A DNA stretch of 64,000 bases from Phoenix dactylifera (GCF_009389715.1 NC_052399.1:27723146-27787145); one strand, 5' to 3'. Shown: positions 36,227-49,600, counted from the first letter of the stretch. The notes: generated by a model not told the origin, from the letters alone. Made by a program: numbers and translations.

Positions 36227-37971
36227 GACTAAATGGAGATGATCAGATGATAAAATAGTAAAAAAATCATCATTTTTCAGAAGCTTTAGATGACAATATG
36301 AACCTACGTTTATAGAACCCTTCAGGAAAAAGAAAATCTGACCACAACTAAAAAAAGTTAAAGGAGACTGAATGGAGACAATCCAAAGATAAAAATGTAA
36401 AAAACATCATCATTTTTCAACAACACTAGATGACCCAGAAGCTAGAATGACCTGAGCAGCATTGTTGAATTCTGGTAACGGGTTGCCATTGTTGTATGTC
36501 ACTTTAATCAATTCCTCCATGGTGTGGCCATATAATGGGCTTTTCACAAGCTGCTTATTCAAACTATCCACATAGTCTCTATGATGTTTTCCCCAGTGTA
36601 ATTCCAGAGTCCTCTGGCTCATGTATGGTTCCAAAGCATCCTAGAAAGAGAAACATGCAAGACAACTAACATCAGGAGTATTGATCAAGGTATACCGAAT
36701 AAGTTATATGTCTTAAGATGGCAGACAGCAGTTACAAACCAAAGTGAACACAACCGCTTTAGATAACCAAAGCAAAATAATGTCGCTTACTAGTTTATAT
36801 GGAGGGGTTGTAAGGCCATAGTAGGCCAAAACTTTGGAAGCTCTTCGAGATTGGTGTAACTGCCCTTTCTGCTGTAGATATTCAACAAAAGGATTATGAA
36901 TAGAATTGCAGAATGGAAGCTCGCAGAAAAAATGAGCAGGTCGAGAGATATTCATGGCACCTCGGAACAAACAATAGCTATAGGCTACAGAATTATTCTA
37001 CAGAATACAGATAGATTCGTAAGAACTATAGCACATATAGTCATGCTGTATATCATACTTGCCACAGAACTGATGAAAGCAGCCATTAGGGGTGGGGAGA
37101 GAGATGTATCAGCAGCAAGAGGAAAAGACATACCACAGAAGAAGAAAGCTTACTTGACATTATCTTACCTTACGTGCATCAAGAAAACCCAAAGGCCTAC
37201 CATAAACCATTCCAAACTAAACCAGGACGTGATAAAAATAGCAATATAGAATAAAATTTAGGGTGGAATATAAATGCTAGGCAGTTATCTAGACTTTGAA
37301 GAAAACGTGGAGATTCGTGTGCGGATATTAGTACTGTTAAATATGAGAATATTCTGAATCTGGACCTGAATAGCAGACGGATGGTGCCAATTAAAAAATG
37401 AAACCAGCCGAGCTATTTAAGGTGGTAACATACGCAGTTACTCGTGCTCATGATAGACAGGAAACCTCATTGGACCTTTGCGCAATAGCCCTAGCAACTC
37501 CAAGGACATTGAGATAGACTTTGTGCCGATACGGTCCAGGGCTTTCACTTTGTATTCCATCTGTTCGACTATTGTCCCAAGAGAGCTATGCTCTTTTCAA
37601 ACCGTCTTAGCGATGGAGGTGAGGAAGAATCACATAGCATTAAACCCTTGCATTCACAACTTCATAGTCGTCCTAGAAATCTCGGCAAACACAAACCCGT
37701 TACCGGTGGCAATTAATCCTCGAATAAAACTCTATCACCAGGCAAGGACAACACACTGTCACCTTCTAAAAGCATCGATTCCAAGTTCCCAACAAAAGGA
37801 GAAGAAGTGTGGGTTATATGGGAAACTAGTGGATGAATTTAATGTTGTGATGCGTACCGGACTGGGCTTAGGGATGCCGGTAACGGGCCTGAAACGGAGG
37901 AGGCCATGAGAGATTGGAGGCGAAGCTTGGTAGCCGCAGCAGTAGCTTGGAGACAGCAGGTGAAACCCCAT
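34653..37971 (-). CDS. FSD3: Iron superoxide dismutase, chloroplastic (FSD3-type)
   Basis: Converts superoxide to O2 and H2O2 in the chloroplast; FSD3 types work at the plastid nucleoid. Eight minus-strand exons join in frame: 37858-37971, 36791-36871, 36452-36640, 35676-35847, 35230-35303, 35112-35138, 34994-35017 and 34653-34778, giving 268 residues. Exons 1-2 encode a transit peptide ending near SKVLAYYGL. Fe ligands are His80 (LELHWGKHH), His132 ([10 protein letters not shown]), Asp216 and His220 (LDMWEHAYYLDY). Gln128 in FNNAAQ is the Fe-type residue. The C-terminus [12 protein letters not shown] matches plant FSD3. All borders are GT-AG and no stop interrupts. Exon 1 is the least certain, placed by phase and its MGFHLLSPS-type start resembling the rice protein. 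An AT microsatellite and a three-copy repeat sit in intron 3. Confidence 0.95.
35978..36430. repeat. Three-copy tandem repeat in FSD intron 3
   Basis: Units start near 35983, 36127 and 36307, each with TTATAGAAC..TT..GAAAAA and GAAAATCTGA, then GATAAAA.TGTAAAA and CATCATTTTT. An (AT)n tract occupies 36169-36222 within the second unit. Confidence 0.75.
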
Positions 37972-38158
37972 TTGTCTCTCTTCCCTCCCTCTGCGACTGG
38001 ACTTGGTGAAGGGTCTGTCGATGGAGATGAGGTAACGAGGAGGCGGTGTGCGGGTGAGGAGATGCCGGAATGGGAGCGGTTTCGAGCCGCGATTGAAGTC
38101 AGACCGGGTACCGGCGGCTCGGGTCCTTTCTTTTTGTTTTTATTTTTTAACATATATC

Positions 38159-38185
38159 TAATAATAATAATAATAATAATAATAA
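38159..38185. repeat. (TAA)n microsatellite upstream of FSD3
   Basis: About nine TAA units, roughly 190 bp upstream of the FSD3 start codon and so in its likely promoter or leader. Confidence 0.9.
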
Positions 38186-38274
38186 AAAGCAAATAACTTA
38201 CTCTTTCCAACCCATAGAGTATCTCTGGAGTGATTGGTCATATACGAGGCTACTCAGTCCACAGCTCGGTTAGC

Positions 38275-38930
38275 CTATCTGAAAATGTGCTTGGCTTGTA
38301 ATGCCATGTCGTCATCAACTATGGTCCGGATGTCACGAAGCAAGAAGTAGAACCCACCCATGCCGTCAATGCCTTCCTGGATCCAACAAATCATCATAGC
38401 CAAATTACTCTCAAGCATAATTGCTCTAGTCCGCAATATTTGCCGAGCATGGTCCAGATCGGCCCATACTGCTCTCAGTTTAGCCCCCAAAATCGACGTA
38501 TTGAAGATCTCACAACCACCAGCAATAACCACTCTAAATTCCGGGCCTCTGACGACAAAGCTAGTACCTTCCCTTCTACTACCATCTAGCACGCATCTAT
38601 CAAAATTGACTTTGAAGAAACTCGGGCGTGGGAACTCCCACATGAAAAACACTATCCGAGACTCTACACGAGCAGAGGTAGAGCCCTATATGCCCCGAGC
38701 TGTTAAAAGCTGATCTGATGGATCTACATAGATATTTTCTATTGCCGTATCTGGGCCCACTTCACAACAAACCTCGGTGAAGAGCTGCTCTTATCAAAAG
38801 TTCTGGCATTTCTGGCCAGCCAGATTTAATAAGTAGTATAGATCCCTCCAACAACCACTCGCCGAGTTTGGGGACGCCAGCCCACCGTCTGAGCGTATAC
38901 AAGAAAGAGCCCAAATGATACCAAGCATCC
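38275..38930 (-). mobile_element. LINE (L1-type) fragment with RNase H domain
   Basis: The minus strand encodes WEFPRPSFFKVNFDRCVLDG, RREGTSFVVRGPEF, GAKLRAVWADLDHARQ and ESNLAMMICWIQ, the plant LINE RNase H pattern, ending MALQAKHIFR. Further upstream are remnants in other frames. A poly-T tract (+ strand, about 38958-38980) adjoins the 5' side and may be the tail of another insertion. Dead, 5'-truncated copy. Confidence 0.75.
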
Positions 38931-40670
38931 GACAAGATCTCGACGAGCCTCCAGATCTCTTTTTTTTTTTTTTTTTTTTCTTCTCCCCGTATAAAAATAA
39001 TAATAATAAAAAGCAACTCCTCGGCAGAATTGCATGCATCTGCTTGGAAGTCTGACTTTTAATTAGTAGAAATAAAAATAATAAAAAAGCTTCTACTGTA
39101 CGTGATAAAAATGCTATAATGCTCCACCAAGCGAGGTATGGAAAAGCTTTTTTTTTTCTTTGAATCGGCACCGGCATGGCATAAAGGAAATCGCATAACA
39201 TTGCGATGTCTTGCACCTACTCTGTATGGCACCAATCCCACCATGAAACATGATACGAAATTCTATTCGAAAGATTTTGGCACCATGGTTGTGTGCCCCT
39301 TAGCACTACTCAAATGAGATTCTTTTTCTTTCTCTGTTCATGGATATTTTTTATTTGATTACATTGGAAGGAAAAGGAAAGCATACATATTTAGTTTTTC
39401 TTTTGTTGGGGTGGTGGTGCAGAATAGTTCATATTTTAACTCTATCTTAAACTTTGAGATGTAATAATGGCCTTTTAATTTAAGAAGTTATGCAAATCAA
39501 GCAACTAGTGATTCGGTTTATCTTTTTCACTTAAGAATCATTCTCAAATTAAGAATTATGAAATCTCAAATCAGCAATATACCATATAGTTGAGCTTCAT
39601 ATGGCACTATGAAGCAACCCATGCTACCCACCAGGATTTAATTGAATTAAAAAAAAAAAGCAGGATGTAGAGAGAAGCAAAATTTATAGTTACACCAAAC
39701 ATTAAATGATGCACAAAATGCTGATAAGTTTATTTAAAATGATCAAACTTGAAGCCCGCTTTCCTAAGGGAGGAGAGCAGATGCAAGTGCAACCACTTCT
39801 CATGATCTATAATTTCTGCAATAATATTAAATATCAGCCCCTAATTTTGCATTGAAAATAGAAATAATCTCCACCAAGAATTGCAAGAAATTAGCAATGG
39901 TTAACATAAAAAGGACACATTATTCTTCTAATAGATCTCCCTACTTTGCTTACGATTCCATTTCACTTAGACCACCCTATTTGTATACCATCATCAAGCT
40001 TGTGCCCGAAAAAGACCGGAGCTTTTCTTGGGGGGAGGGATTTCAAATTCAATAGGTCAAATATTGAAAATAAGAATGGTCAAATTGCCATAGGCCAGCC
40101 AAGAACGACATATTTTTATGAAAATAGAGAAAGAAATCACAAACAATACATATATCTATTGAAAAACTACAACTATATTTGATTCTTTCTCAAAGAAAAG
40201 AATTTTGTCACTATACCATCAAGTGGAAATTCCAAACACATAATTCAATTCATTGGAAATAGGAATCTCAAGCAAACTCAAGCTAACATAAATAAATAAA
40301 TAAATAAACAAAAAAACAACAACATTAGAGTATACATTTTATCCAACTCTAAAAGAACTTGGACACGAGAATGAGAAAGAAAAAAAGAAGGAATGGGCTT
40401 ACAAAATATAGGAGGAAGTCTTGCCTTTTGAAACAAGGAAACCGAGAGACTCAAGCCACAGCCTTGTCAAAATTTTCATAGCCATGGCTTGAAATAGAAC
40501 GCTCCTCTTCTCTCGGAAACACTGCGGTTCCCTCCTCCATAGATCTCTCCTGCGTCCCATTAGCAATCAAATTCTCTCCATATTGCCTTCCATCTCTCTT
40601 TCTCTCCATCTCTTTGTTACATGCACACGTAGTGGGATAAGTTCCAAAAGAGAGAGTTCGGTACCTTTTA
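38931..40670. other. Intergenic, A/T-rich
   Basis: Contains poly-T and (TAA)n runs and short chance frames only. No gene recognised. Confidence 0.5.
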
Positions 40671-40689
40671 CTCCGAGATATCTGGGCAA

Positions 40690-40919
40690 TGTTGAAGGAT
40701 GAAGAGGCCTTTCAGGCTAAGCATATTTTCCATAAAACTAATGGGGTTGCAGATTAGATGGCTGCTTATATAGTCAGTTATTCCGGTAGTACCTTGTGGG
40801 CTGGCGATGGGGAGTTGTTCCTAACACTCCGAAGTATTTTGTTTTTTGATTTTATTGGATGCATCCGTACTCTCGTCAGGTATGATCCACCCGCCTTAGC
40901 AAAAGCAACCAAAAAAAAA
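40690..40919 (+). mobile_element. LINE 3'-end fragment
   Basis: The plus strand reads EEAFQAKHIFHKTNGVAD, a stop where the family has Trp, then MAAYIVSYSG and LRSILFFDFIGCIRTLV, the C-terminal tail of plant L1 ORF2. It ends in an A-run at about 40908-40919. Dead, 5'-truncated. Confidence 0.7.
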
Positions 40920-41698
40920 GAGAGGAGGAGTTCGGGCTCGAAGCCTGCTTCCCAAAGGCAGCATCGAAGTTGGAGTTTGATAGCAAAACAAAGGGAATAC
41001 ATGGAATCTTTTATGGCCGAATTCAGTATCTATCGGTGGTTGGCCGCTGCTCGGAAGGTAGAGAAAAGTGGTAGAGCGCAAGATGAAGTAGGGTTTTTAT
41101 TGCATTTTGGTTAGCTAACAAGGAACGATACTAGCAAATTTGCCATGATATTAGTTCAAAAATATTCTAAGAGAGTTCGATGAATCCATCACCCTCTTTA
41201 ATGACATCCATCCACTCAATTGGCCTATCATGACTTTACACATGTAAAGTTGTATATAATTCAAACTTGCGAAATATTGCTATAGACAAGAATATTTATG
41301 TAGAGTTAGGAAGTTCTTACAAGAAAAGGATGTACACTTCGAGAATGTGGTTTTCCTATTTAGTAATTTACCATCTTGGTTTTGCACCGAGTGTTAATAA
41401 AAGGATTAATGGAAGAGTAGCACATATGTTAACAATCGCATCTCTACTCTGAAAACTTTTTCGTGCGAGTTGAATCAAAATCGAAAACTCTCTTACTTTG
41501 GCAAGGAGTAACATATTCTAGCAAATCGTAAAAAGGTGAACTTTGGAATTTGAAGTCCTTCGAGCACACAATACTTCTCATACATGATACATGTCCATAA
41601 AAAGATGTTAAAAAGGAGTAACAAATTTCAAACGACATGGACCTATCTATCAAATGTCAGATGCACCGAGTGTTTGAAATTTAAGTTGCAACGGCATA
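40920..41698. other. Intergenic, no gene recognised
   Basis: Short frames only; nothing conserved. Confidence 0.5.
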
Positions 41699-41703
41699 AC
41701 TAT

Positions 41704-42142
41704 TGTAACAACCCAAGACCTCACCCAAAATGGCTAGCCGGAAGGTATTATTTGGATTACTTGTTCCTATATAAGTACCCCAGATCTATTCAGCGAATAA
41801 CCGATGTGGGACTAAATACACGCCCGCACGGGTTCTCACATACTCCCCATGTTCAAGTCCTGACGTCCTCGTCAGGCTAAGGGTTCATATCTATTCAAAT
41901 CTAATCACAAACACCACGATTGGCCCGTGGTCAGCCCTAATGAATCTGTGCTGCAGTGCCCCCTAGTCCACATAGGTTATAGGCCGGGTCCGCTCTGATA
42001 CCATTTGTAACAATCCAAGACCTCACCCAAAATGGCTAGCCGAAAGGTATTATTTGGGTTTCTTGATCCTATATAAGTACCCAAGATCTACCTAGCGAAT
42101 AACCGATGTGGGACTAAATACACGCCCGCACGGGTTCTCACA
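41704..42142 (-). mobile_element. TRIM (short LTR) element, 439 bp, complete
   Basis: Two 137-bp LTRs (41704-41840 and 42006-42142) start TGTAACAA and end GGTTCTCACA on the + strand. The tRNA-iMet primer site TGGTATCAGAGC lies on the minus strand at 41992-42003, next to the right-hand LTR, so the element points to the minus strand. A purine-rich stretch (ATGGGGAG, minus strand) lies beside the other LTR. A perfect 5-bp duplication ACTAT (41699-41703, 42143-42147) flanks it. The LTRs differ at about nine positions by hand count, suggesting a few million years at commonly used monocot rates. Non-coding, looks whole. Confidence 0.93.
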
Positions 42143-42147
42143 ACTAT

Positions 42148-42529
42148 TACAATTACTATATCTAAAAGATATCATTCTAATACATAACTTTTATTACTTA
42201 ATATAATAACGATAAATAAAGGTGATCGGGTCCGAGCCTTATCACCCTTCTATCGTGTATTCTAGGGTCTAGGCTCTTTCGTTATCGGCGAACGCGTTGC
42301 GGTCGGCACCTCGAAACGGTAATGGGTGACTCAGTAGGTAGTGCTCACGCGAGACTCGGATGAGCTGTCGGTGTAGTAAAGTAAGTTTATGTAATAATAA
42401 TTGTAATATATATATTAATTAATTAACTGAAAAGAAAAAAAAAAAAGAAAGACGGTAACGGGTTCGACGGTTTCAGAAGGTCGGCGCCGCCTACATGGCC
42501 TTTATTTATTTACATCCATACCAGCGTCG
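42148..42529. other. Presumed promoter region of the MUSTANG gene
   Basis: The sequence is moderately GC-rich with a TTTATTTATTTA stretch near 42499 that could serve as a TATA element. The TRIM at 41704-42142 lies about 400 bp upstream of the likely transcription start. Confidence 0.4.
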
Positions 42530-42648
42530 TCCAGTCCAAACGCGAACCCGTTCTTCGATCTCGTGAGAGAGAGAGAGAAAGAAAGGGGGAACCAGCGAGG
42601 GTGGGGAGAGAGCGGCGGAACAACGGAGAAGAAGCAACGCTCTCGGCG
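42530..42648 (+). other. Probable non-coding first exon of the MUSTANG gene
   Basis: A purine-rich, GC-rich leader (GAGAGAGAGAGAGAAAG, then GGCGG boxes) ends at a consensus donor CGGCG|GTAAAC. The coding exon begins ~3.9 kb later after an acceptor at 46597. A leader exon with a long first intron is the simplest reading. Confidence 0.45.
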
Positions 42649-45600
42649 GTAAACGTCGCCTCTATGTTTCTCTCAAGAAAAAGAAAAGAAGATTTTTTTT
42701 TTGTGCGTGAAAACCTAAATTTCTTCTGTTTCGATTCGATTACGAAATTCGATTGGTGATGCCCTAATGATGCCTGATCAGAGATTCAAGAGTCAAGGGT
42801 TCTTTTTCTTTCTTGCATGCATCATCGATGATTACTGTCTGATTCTCGTCTGATGATGTGTCCCGTCATTTTGTATCTAATCTGGAAATAATTTCTTACT
42901 TTCTTTGCAATTCTTTTTGATGGAAGTATTAATTCCGGTCAAGTAGCCCCCTTTAATATGTCGCTGTTTTCTTTTATTAAATCTTCTCTGCTGTAAGTTT
43001 ATATCAGGGCTTTATATCTGTATTTTTACGGCCAAAGTTTAAGATCTTGTAGTGAAAAACAAATAGGTCTTCCCATCTTCCTCTACTTGCTCTGCTAAAG
43101 ACTGGTTGATTTGGCTGTATTTTATGGCGGCTTGCAAAGTAGAAAAATGAGTTGTTAGGTTTTAATTACTATCAAATTATTTCTAATTTTTAGATATAAC
43201 AACATTAGCAATTCTAATTTTTATGGGTACTGTTGATGGATATCCTTGGGGCAACTGTTAAGAGTAATGTTGGCTTTACTCAATAACATATCAATATCTG
43301 ATTGGAACTTCAAAGAGGAGATTTGACTTAAACAAATTTTCTGCAACACCCCATGTTCCTAATATGTGTCGCTTATACCCAATATGTGATTTCTCTGTCG
43401 TCAAGACAAATCTAAACTACTCATATGGTGAGAAGAAAAGGAATGCTGTAGTGTCAGTAAAAGATGTGATTGAGATGGAGAAACAGGGAGAGATTTTATG
43501 GGGAAAATTTTAAGATTTTTTTAATAATAAAAAAATTGACTTTGCATAGTTAGATTCCTAGTGAAAATGGAAAAAAGGTCATTAGTTAATTAACAAGGGC
43601 TTCACATTAGAGGATGCTGCTAGGGTATCCATTGATACTTCTCAATAAGGGTAAGGTATATTGTTCTGGGGACATCTTTGGAATGTTCTAGAAGTGCCTC
43701 ATGTGTTTGCACATGCCAAATTGTCATTGTTGAATAGTATTGTAATGGGATTAGGGGCATAAATGTTTTCTCATAAAAATATATCAGTTTACTTTTCGGT
43801 CATATCTATTTTCTTCAAGATTGTTTGGATTCAGTATATTTTCTGATTTTACCTCCTTTCTTCTTCCACAGAGTGTGTGAATGTGCAGATCGAATGAACA
43901 ACGTATCCATTCTCTATTTAACTTTGACCCAAAATCATAATTATATCTTTTTAAATTTGATTTTCTGATTTAGAATTACATTATACGGTATTAGGGTAGA
44001 TTGATTCAACACCATGGAGGCTTTTTAAACCTCTAAGTAAGATTATGCAGGAAAACCACAACTTGCTTGACTATATTGATGACAACGAGGATATGCTTAG
44101 GTTTTTCTCTATATTAAGTGGCGATGAAGATGGAATAGATTATACCGGGCACTAAATAAGGAATAGAGAATTGAAGGTTCAGATGTGGATAAATTTGTCG
44201 CCTCCCATTTGATGGAAGACAATGTGATTGCTTTATAGACTTAATGGATTGCAGTTTGATTGTTGGAAGATTTTAACATGGTAGAAACAAGAATCATGAA
44301 GGATACAGCCATGAAGAACAAGAATAGAAGCACCATGCAAGATCCAGTTCTTAGTTTAAGTAATAATGCCCATGAAAAAGTAGAACTAATCCTATTCGGT
44401 TGTGATATATTGGATCCTTGGCCATATTATTTGATGGTGGATGGGATGCTTCATGATTGTGATATAGTGAAGTAACCACCCCAGGGATCCAATTATGAGA
44501 AAAGTCAGCACTAGCTTTGTTATTAGACCATGAAGTTGAGGCTGATTGCAAAGTCTTGAAGCAAGACTGGTGGAGCAGAAGTGCGTTTTCCTGACTAGAT
44601 TTATAGATGATGTTTAAAGTAGAACTTTCAATCACTTGAGATTTATTAAATTTTCTCTGGAAAACAATTAAGGTTCATAAATTGAAATGAGCACTTTTCT
44701 TGGCTTATCATACGAAAATCATCTTTTAGACGGTTCTAAAGAGCTGAAAGGGTTGTCTAGACGAAGTTACTATGGATCGAGACTTTTGTGCTTGGAATTA
44801 CATTACCTCCACTGGGAACAGCTTTACTTGGACTCAAATATAGCTCTAATAAATGAGCCAGTTGTGATAAGTTGGTGTAATTCAACCCATGGTCTTCATA
44901 GAGCACAAATTGTGTTCAAGCTCAAGCTACTTGTAACTTTTATATTTACAACCAAAAAAAATCAACAACTGGAATTTCAGGCAATTGGATTATATGCAAC
45001 CAAGAACACCCATTGCAATTTCCATCATTTACAAAAAGCAAGTTAAATCAAAGCCGTACAACATATTGGTGTCTGCTTAGTGTTACAGCTTACGACAGTA
45101 ATAAAAATTAAAATCTCATGTACCACAAGTGAAGTTTCGGCTGAAACTGAGTAGTTCCGGTCTAGTAGGTCAGTTTCAGCCTAAACTGACTAAAACTAGC
45201 CATAATATTTTTTTAAAGCTTTTTTATGTTCTCTGTCATATATTTATCATTTCTTTGTTTATTAGGTACATCATCTATATAGTACCAATATTTAATGGAT
45301 TTCCTTTTTTCTTGAGTTAAAAAGGGATATGTAGTAAATACAATTCTTGATGGCCAAGGCTTCTAATGGCCTTTAATCTTAGAACAGTAAAAAGATTACT
45401 TTAAACAACTAAATACAACATTATTTCAAAGGCATTCTTTTTATAATAATAAATAAAACATTTCATAACTTCTTGGACTGGTGAGGAGCCATCTCAGGTG
45501 TATTGTTCTCACTATCAATACTCGCACCCACATTATGATAATGATGATGGCCACTGCTATGTGCATCAGTCACCTTGCAATAGTATGTGGTATTAAATAG

Positions 45601-46597
45601 GTAAACATAATTTATTTTATGCTCCTATGTACTTATCTTGTTTGTTTGTGCTTGATTATTTTATATCATCTTATAATTTAGTTAAGATATTGGTCCATTC
45701 ATGTAATATATTTAGTGTCGATTCAACATAGTTTAATTTCAGATTGAAGCTACCAAACTATATAAACAATGATCATAGATAACTTCAAACACAATTAAAC
45801 TGATAGAAAATGTTTTGCCTATGGTTTAACTTCATTTGAAACTACTCGAACTGTATAAGTTATGAACGTAGATAATTTAAAATACAATCAAATGATGGAA
45901 AATAATTTACCTTGATTTTGTTTTTCCTTTTTTTATTTTTTTAGATTTTTTGTAGCTTTTTTGGCCGAAACTCCGAACCTGAGTGAAATTGCTGTAACTA
46001 CCAAAATACTCTACCAAAGGGACCAAAACCAAATTTTAAAAACTTGGAAGGCATGGCATATAAGAACTTTAGGATGCATAAATCCATAAACCATGATTCA
46101 GTGATGTCTATATCTTGCTTTTTTTCGTAGTTAGAGCTTCACAGTTCATCACTGCTCCTTATGTTTCGAAATGTTGGTGAACAGTACTGGAGTAATTATA
46201 AATTAGAATAGCTTGTCCTAGAATGGGCCAGCATTCATGAAAAGCTACAGACATTCTAGCTTGTCCTATCATGCCTTCAGCCAACATTTCTTTTACTGTT
46301 TATAAGAGTTCAATTTATCACTTCTAGCTTATCCTAGCAAAAGGACTCCTATTTAGCTAATTGTTATTTTGCCCATTACTTCTCACAGCAAGAAATTCAA
46401 AGGTGCCTTAAAGCACCAATGATCTTGTTGCTAGGATACCATAAATTTGCAGTGGGCAGGTAATAGATACAATACTCTTCAGTTTATGAATGCATAAACT
46501 GAATAATAAGATTCTATATCTGGGCATATCTTCTTTGTGCTTTATTTGTTTATTGATTTTTCTATTATTTTTCACCTGAATATATAACCACATGCAG
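42649..46597 (+). other. Long first intron of the MUSTANG gene (inferred)
   Basis: AT-rich, non-coding. The frames near 44260-44475 and 44687-45046 show no known domain. A small hairpin lies at 45134-45186 (16-bp arms GTTTCGGCTGAAACTG and CAGTTTCAGCCTAAAC, one mismatch). Confidence 0.4.
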
Positions 46598-46609
46598 TTG
46601 ACCAGAACC

Positions 46610-49600
46610 ATGGTAGAGGGGACCGTTATAGCTGTTTGCCAATTTGGTGGAGATTTTGTCTCAAATGATGATGGAACTATCTCTTACAGTGGTGGAGAAG
46701 CTCATGCAATAGATATCAGCCGTGACATGAAGTTTGATGATCTCAAGTCAGAATTAACGAGTATGTTTAATATTGACAGTAGTCCCTTGTCTATCAAGTA
46801 CTTTCTTCCAGGCAACCAACGAACTCTTATCACAATATCTAGTGACAAAGATCTAAGGCGCATGGTTGATTTTAATATGGGTTCTATAACAACAGACCTA
46901 TACATCTCAAGTAAGGTTGACAGCAGGTAACCTAGAAACAATACTCTGTTTTCATCACCCTTTAAAAGATATATGAGTTTCCAAATACAATCATTCTTTA
47001 ATTTGCATGAGTTGCACCTCTATTTTCTTTTTGTTGTGAATTTGCAAGGACTGTATTCTTTTCTAGGGCACACAGGAATATTGCAGCTGACTCAGGTACT
47101 TCTATAGTTGACAAAGTTGGTGCTGTCTGCAGTGTCAGATCAGAGAGGCTTACAGCTGTCAATGGAAGTAGCAAAAGGTATATATACTCCAGTTATTACT
47201 TTCTAAGTTCTTGCTATCTACATTGTGTTTAATAACTTTAATTAATAAACTTGTACTCTTTTAGGGCGCCTAGGGGTAGGATTTCTGTAGTAGGTGCAAA
47301 TACCCATAAAGTTGACTGGTTCCACTGCTGAAAATATTAGACAGTTGAAAGTAAACACTGCAGGAATAAGTAATGGGAGGTATATTTTACAAAATTACTC
47401 TGCTTTGTATATCTGATTCATATCTTCTGTATCAACATGAAACATATGCTTTACTCGAGTTATTAGGGGACTAGGATCTACGAAGAACTGTATCACAAAT
47501 ATACTTGTATCTTTACCTTTCCTTTGTAGTATGGTTTCTTAATATGTTATTTTGTGTTTCCTATCATAATTATGTTGGCTACGTATACATGGCCGCTGCT
47601 GAATTTTTCTAGGTTCTGTCTTGTAATTTTGGTCTTTTGCAATTAAACCAGTTTAAGAAGTTTTCAGGATCAGACTTAAAATTGGAAAATAGTGAGTACT
47701 TGTTTTGAGTTGTCTAAATGCTTTTCTTCCCTTGCATTACTTTTTAATTCTTACATTGCAACTAGGATTGTTGCAGCTGATTCAGTTACACTTTCTGCCT
47801 CTTCCCCGACTGTGGACATTGTTGAACAGCAGAGATTTGTCACTGATGACAATATTGAAGACAGGTATGCCATAAGATCTCCTCAGGTTAGCTGCTTGAT
47901 CCCACGAACAAAATCACTTGGAATGCATGTTTCTGTAGGGCAACTCACAGATCCCTAGCTGACTCAAGCACCCCTATCATCATAGCTGTAGATGCTGCTG
48001 AGAATGCTGGACCACAGTCTGCTCCTTGGGATTGTGTTATTACTGAAGTCGGGCAAGAATTTGATAACGTGAAAGCCTTTCGTGATGAACTGTGTAAATA
48101 TGCTTTTGTCAAAGGTTTTGCATACAAATATATAAAGAATGACAATGTTCGCGTAACTGTTAAATGCACTGTAGAGACTTGTCCATGGCGGATACATGCT
48201 TCAGGGTCAGCTCGTAAGCAGAAGTTTATAATCAAGAAATTCAACAATGTACACACATGTGGAGCTGGAAGTGGTGATGATGGTCACCAACGAGCAACAA
48301 GGCATTGGTTAGCAAGGATTGTAAAGGAAAAATTACTGGATAATCCACAGTCAAAGCCCAGAGATATTGCAAGAGATATTTATCGAGATTATGGAATTAA
48401 TTTGAACTATACTCAAGCTTGGCATGCAAAAGAGGCTGCCCAGAAAGAGCTTCATTTCTTGCATGAAGAGGTATGCAATCAGTTGCCTCGTTTATGTAAA
48501 AAAATAATGGAGGCTAATCCTGGTAGTATAACCACATTAGCTGCATCTGTTGATTCGAAGGTGCGTCGTGTATTTGTCTCTTTACATGCCTCTCTTCATG
48601 GTTTTGAGCATGGGTGTCGACCTCTTCTTTTTCTTGATAGAATTCCTCTAAAAGCAAATAATCAGTGGAAGTTATTAGGTGCAGCTGCGATGGATGGAGA
48701 TGATGGTATCTTCCCAGTTGCCTTTGCTGCAGTGGAAGCTGAAACTCACAATAGTTGGCATTGGTTCTTAGTACAGTTAAAACATGCAGTATCAACATCT
48801 CGTAATATAACGATTGTGTCTTGCAGACAGAAGGGCCTAGATGAGTCTGTGCCCAGAGTTTTTGAGGATAGTTTCCATGCCTACTCTCTGTTTCATCTAA
48901 TCGAGGAATTGAAAGCAGAATTGAAGAAGAGTTCTTATTCAGAACAAGATAAGCGTGCAATTGTCAACAATTTCAAAAGTGCTGCCCAGACTTATGTAGT
49001 TGATGACTTTAATACATGCATTGATAGAATCAAAAATATTTCAACAGATGTTGCTGAATGGGTAATGTCTACTAAGCCTGAACATTGGTCGAATTCCTTA
49101 TTTAGAGGTTCACGTTATGATCATCTCTCACCAAACATTGTAGAATCATTAAGCAGATGGATTGCAGTGAAAGATGAGTCCACAATAGTGCAGTTGATTG
49201 GCGCATTGCATGCTAAGATAAAGGATGTTTTGGATTCTCGTAGGCAAACTTCTAGCACATGGGCTGGAACACTGACACCATCAATCGAGCAAAAATTACA
49301 GAAAGAGATCCCCAAGGCCCGAATGCTTCTTGTCGTATGTTCTTCTGATTCTGTATTTGAGGTTCATGGTAGTTCAATAAACGTTGTTAATATTGCTAGC
49401 TGGGAATGCACATGCCAGAGGTGGCAGCTTATGGGATTGCCTTGCTTGCATGCTATTGCGGTCTTTAATCGTGTTGGTAGATCTGCATATGACTATTGCT
49501 CTAGATATTTCAGATGTGAAAGTTATCGTTTGACCTATTCAGCATCAATCAACCCAGTCCCAGATATTGAGAGCATCAGTTCTGTAGCTGGTGCAAATTC

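Noticed and set aside
44687-45046. 119-residue frame in the MUSTANG intron
   Set aside because: No recognisable domain, no codon pattern, and inside an inferred intron.
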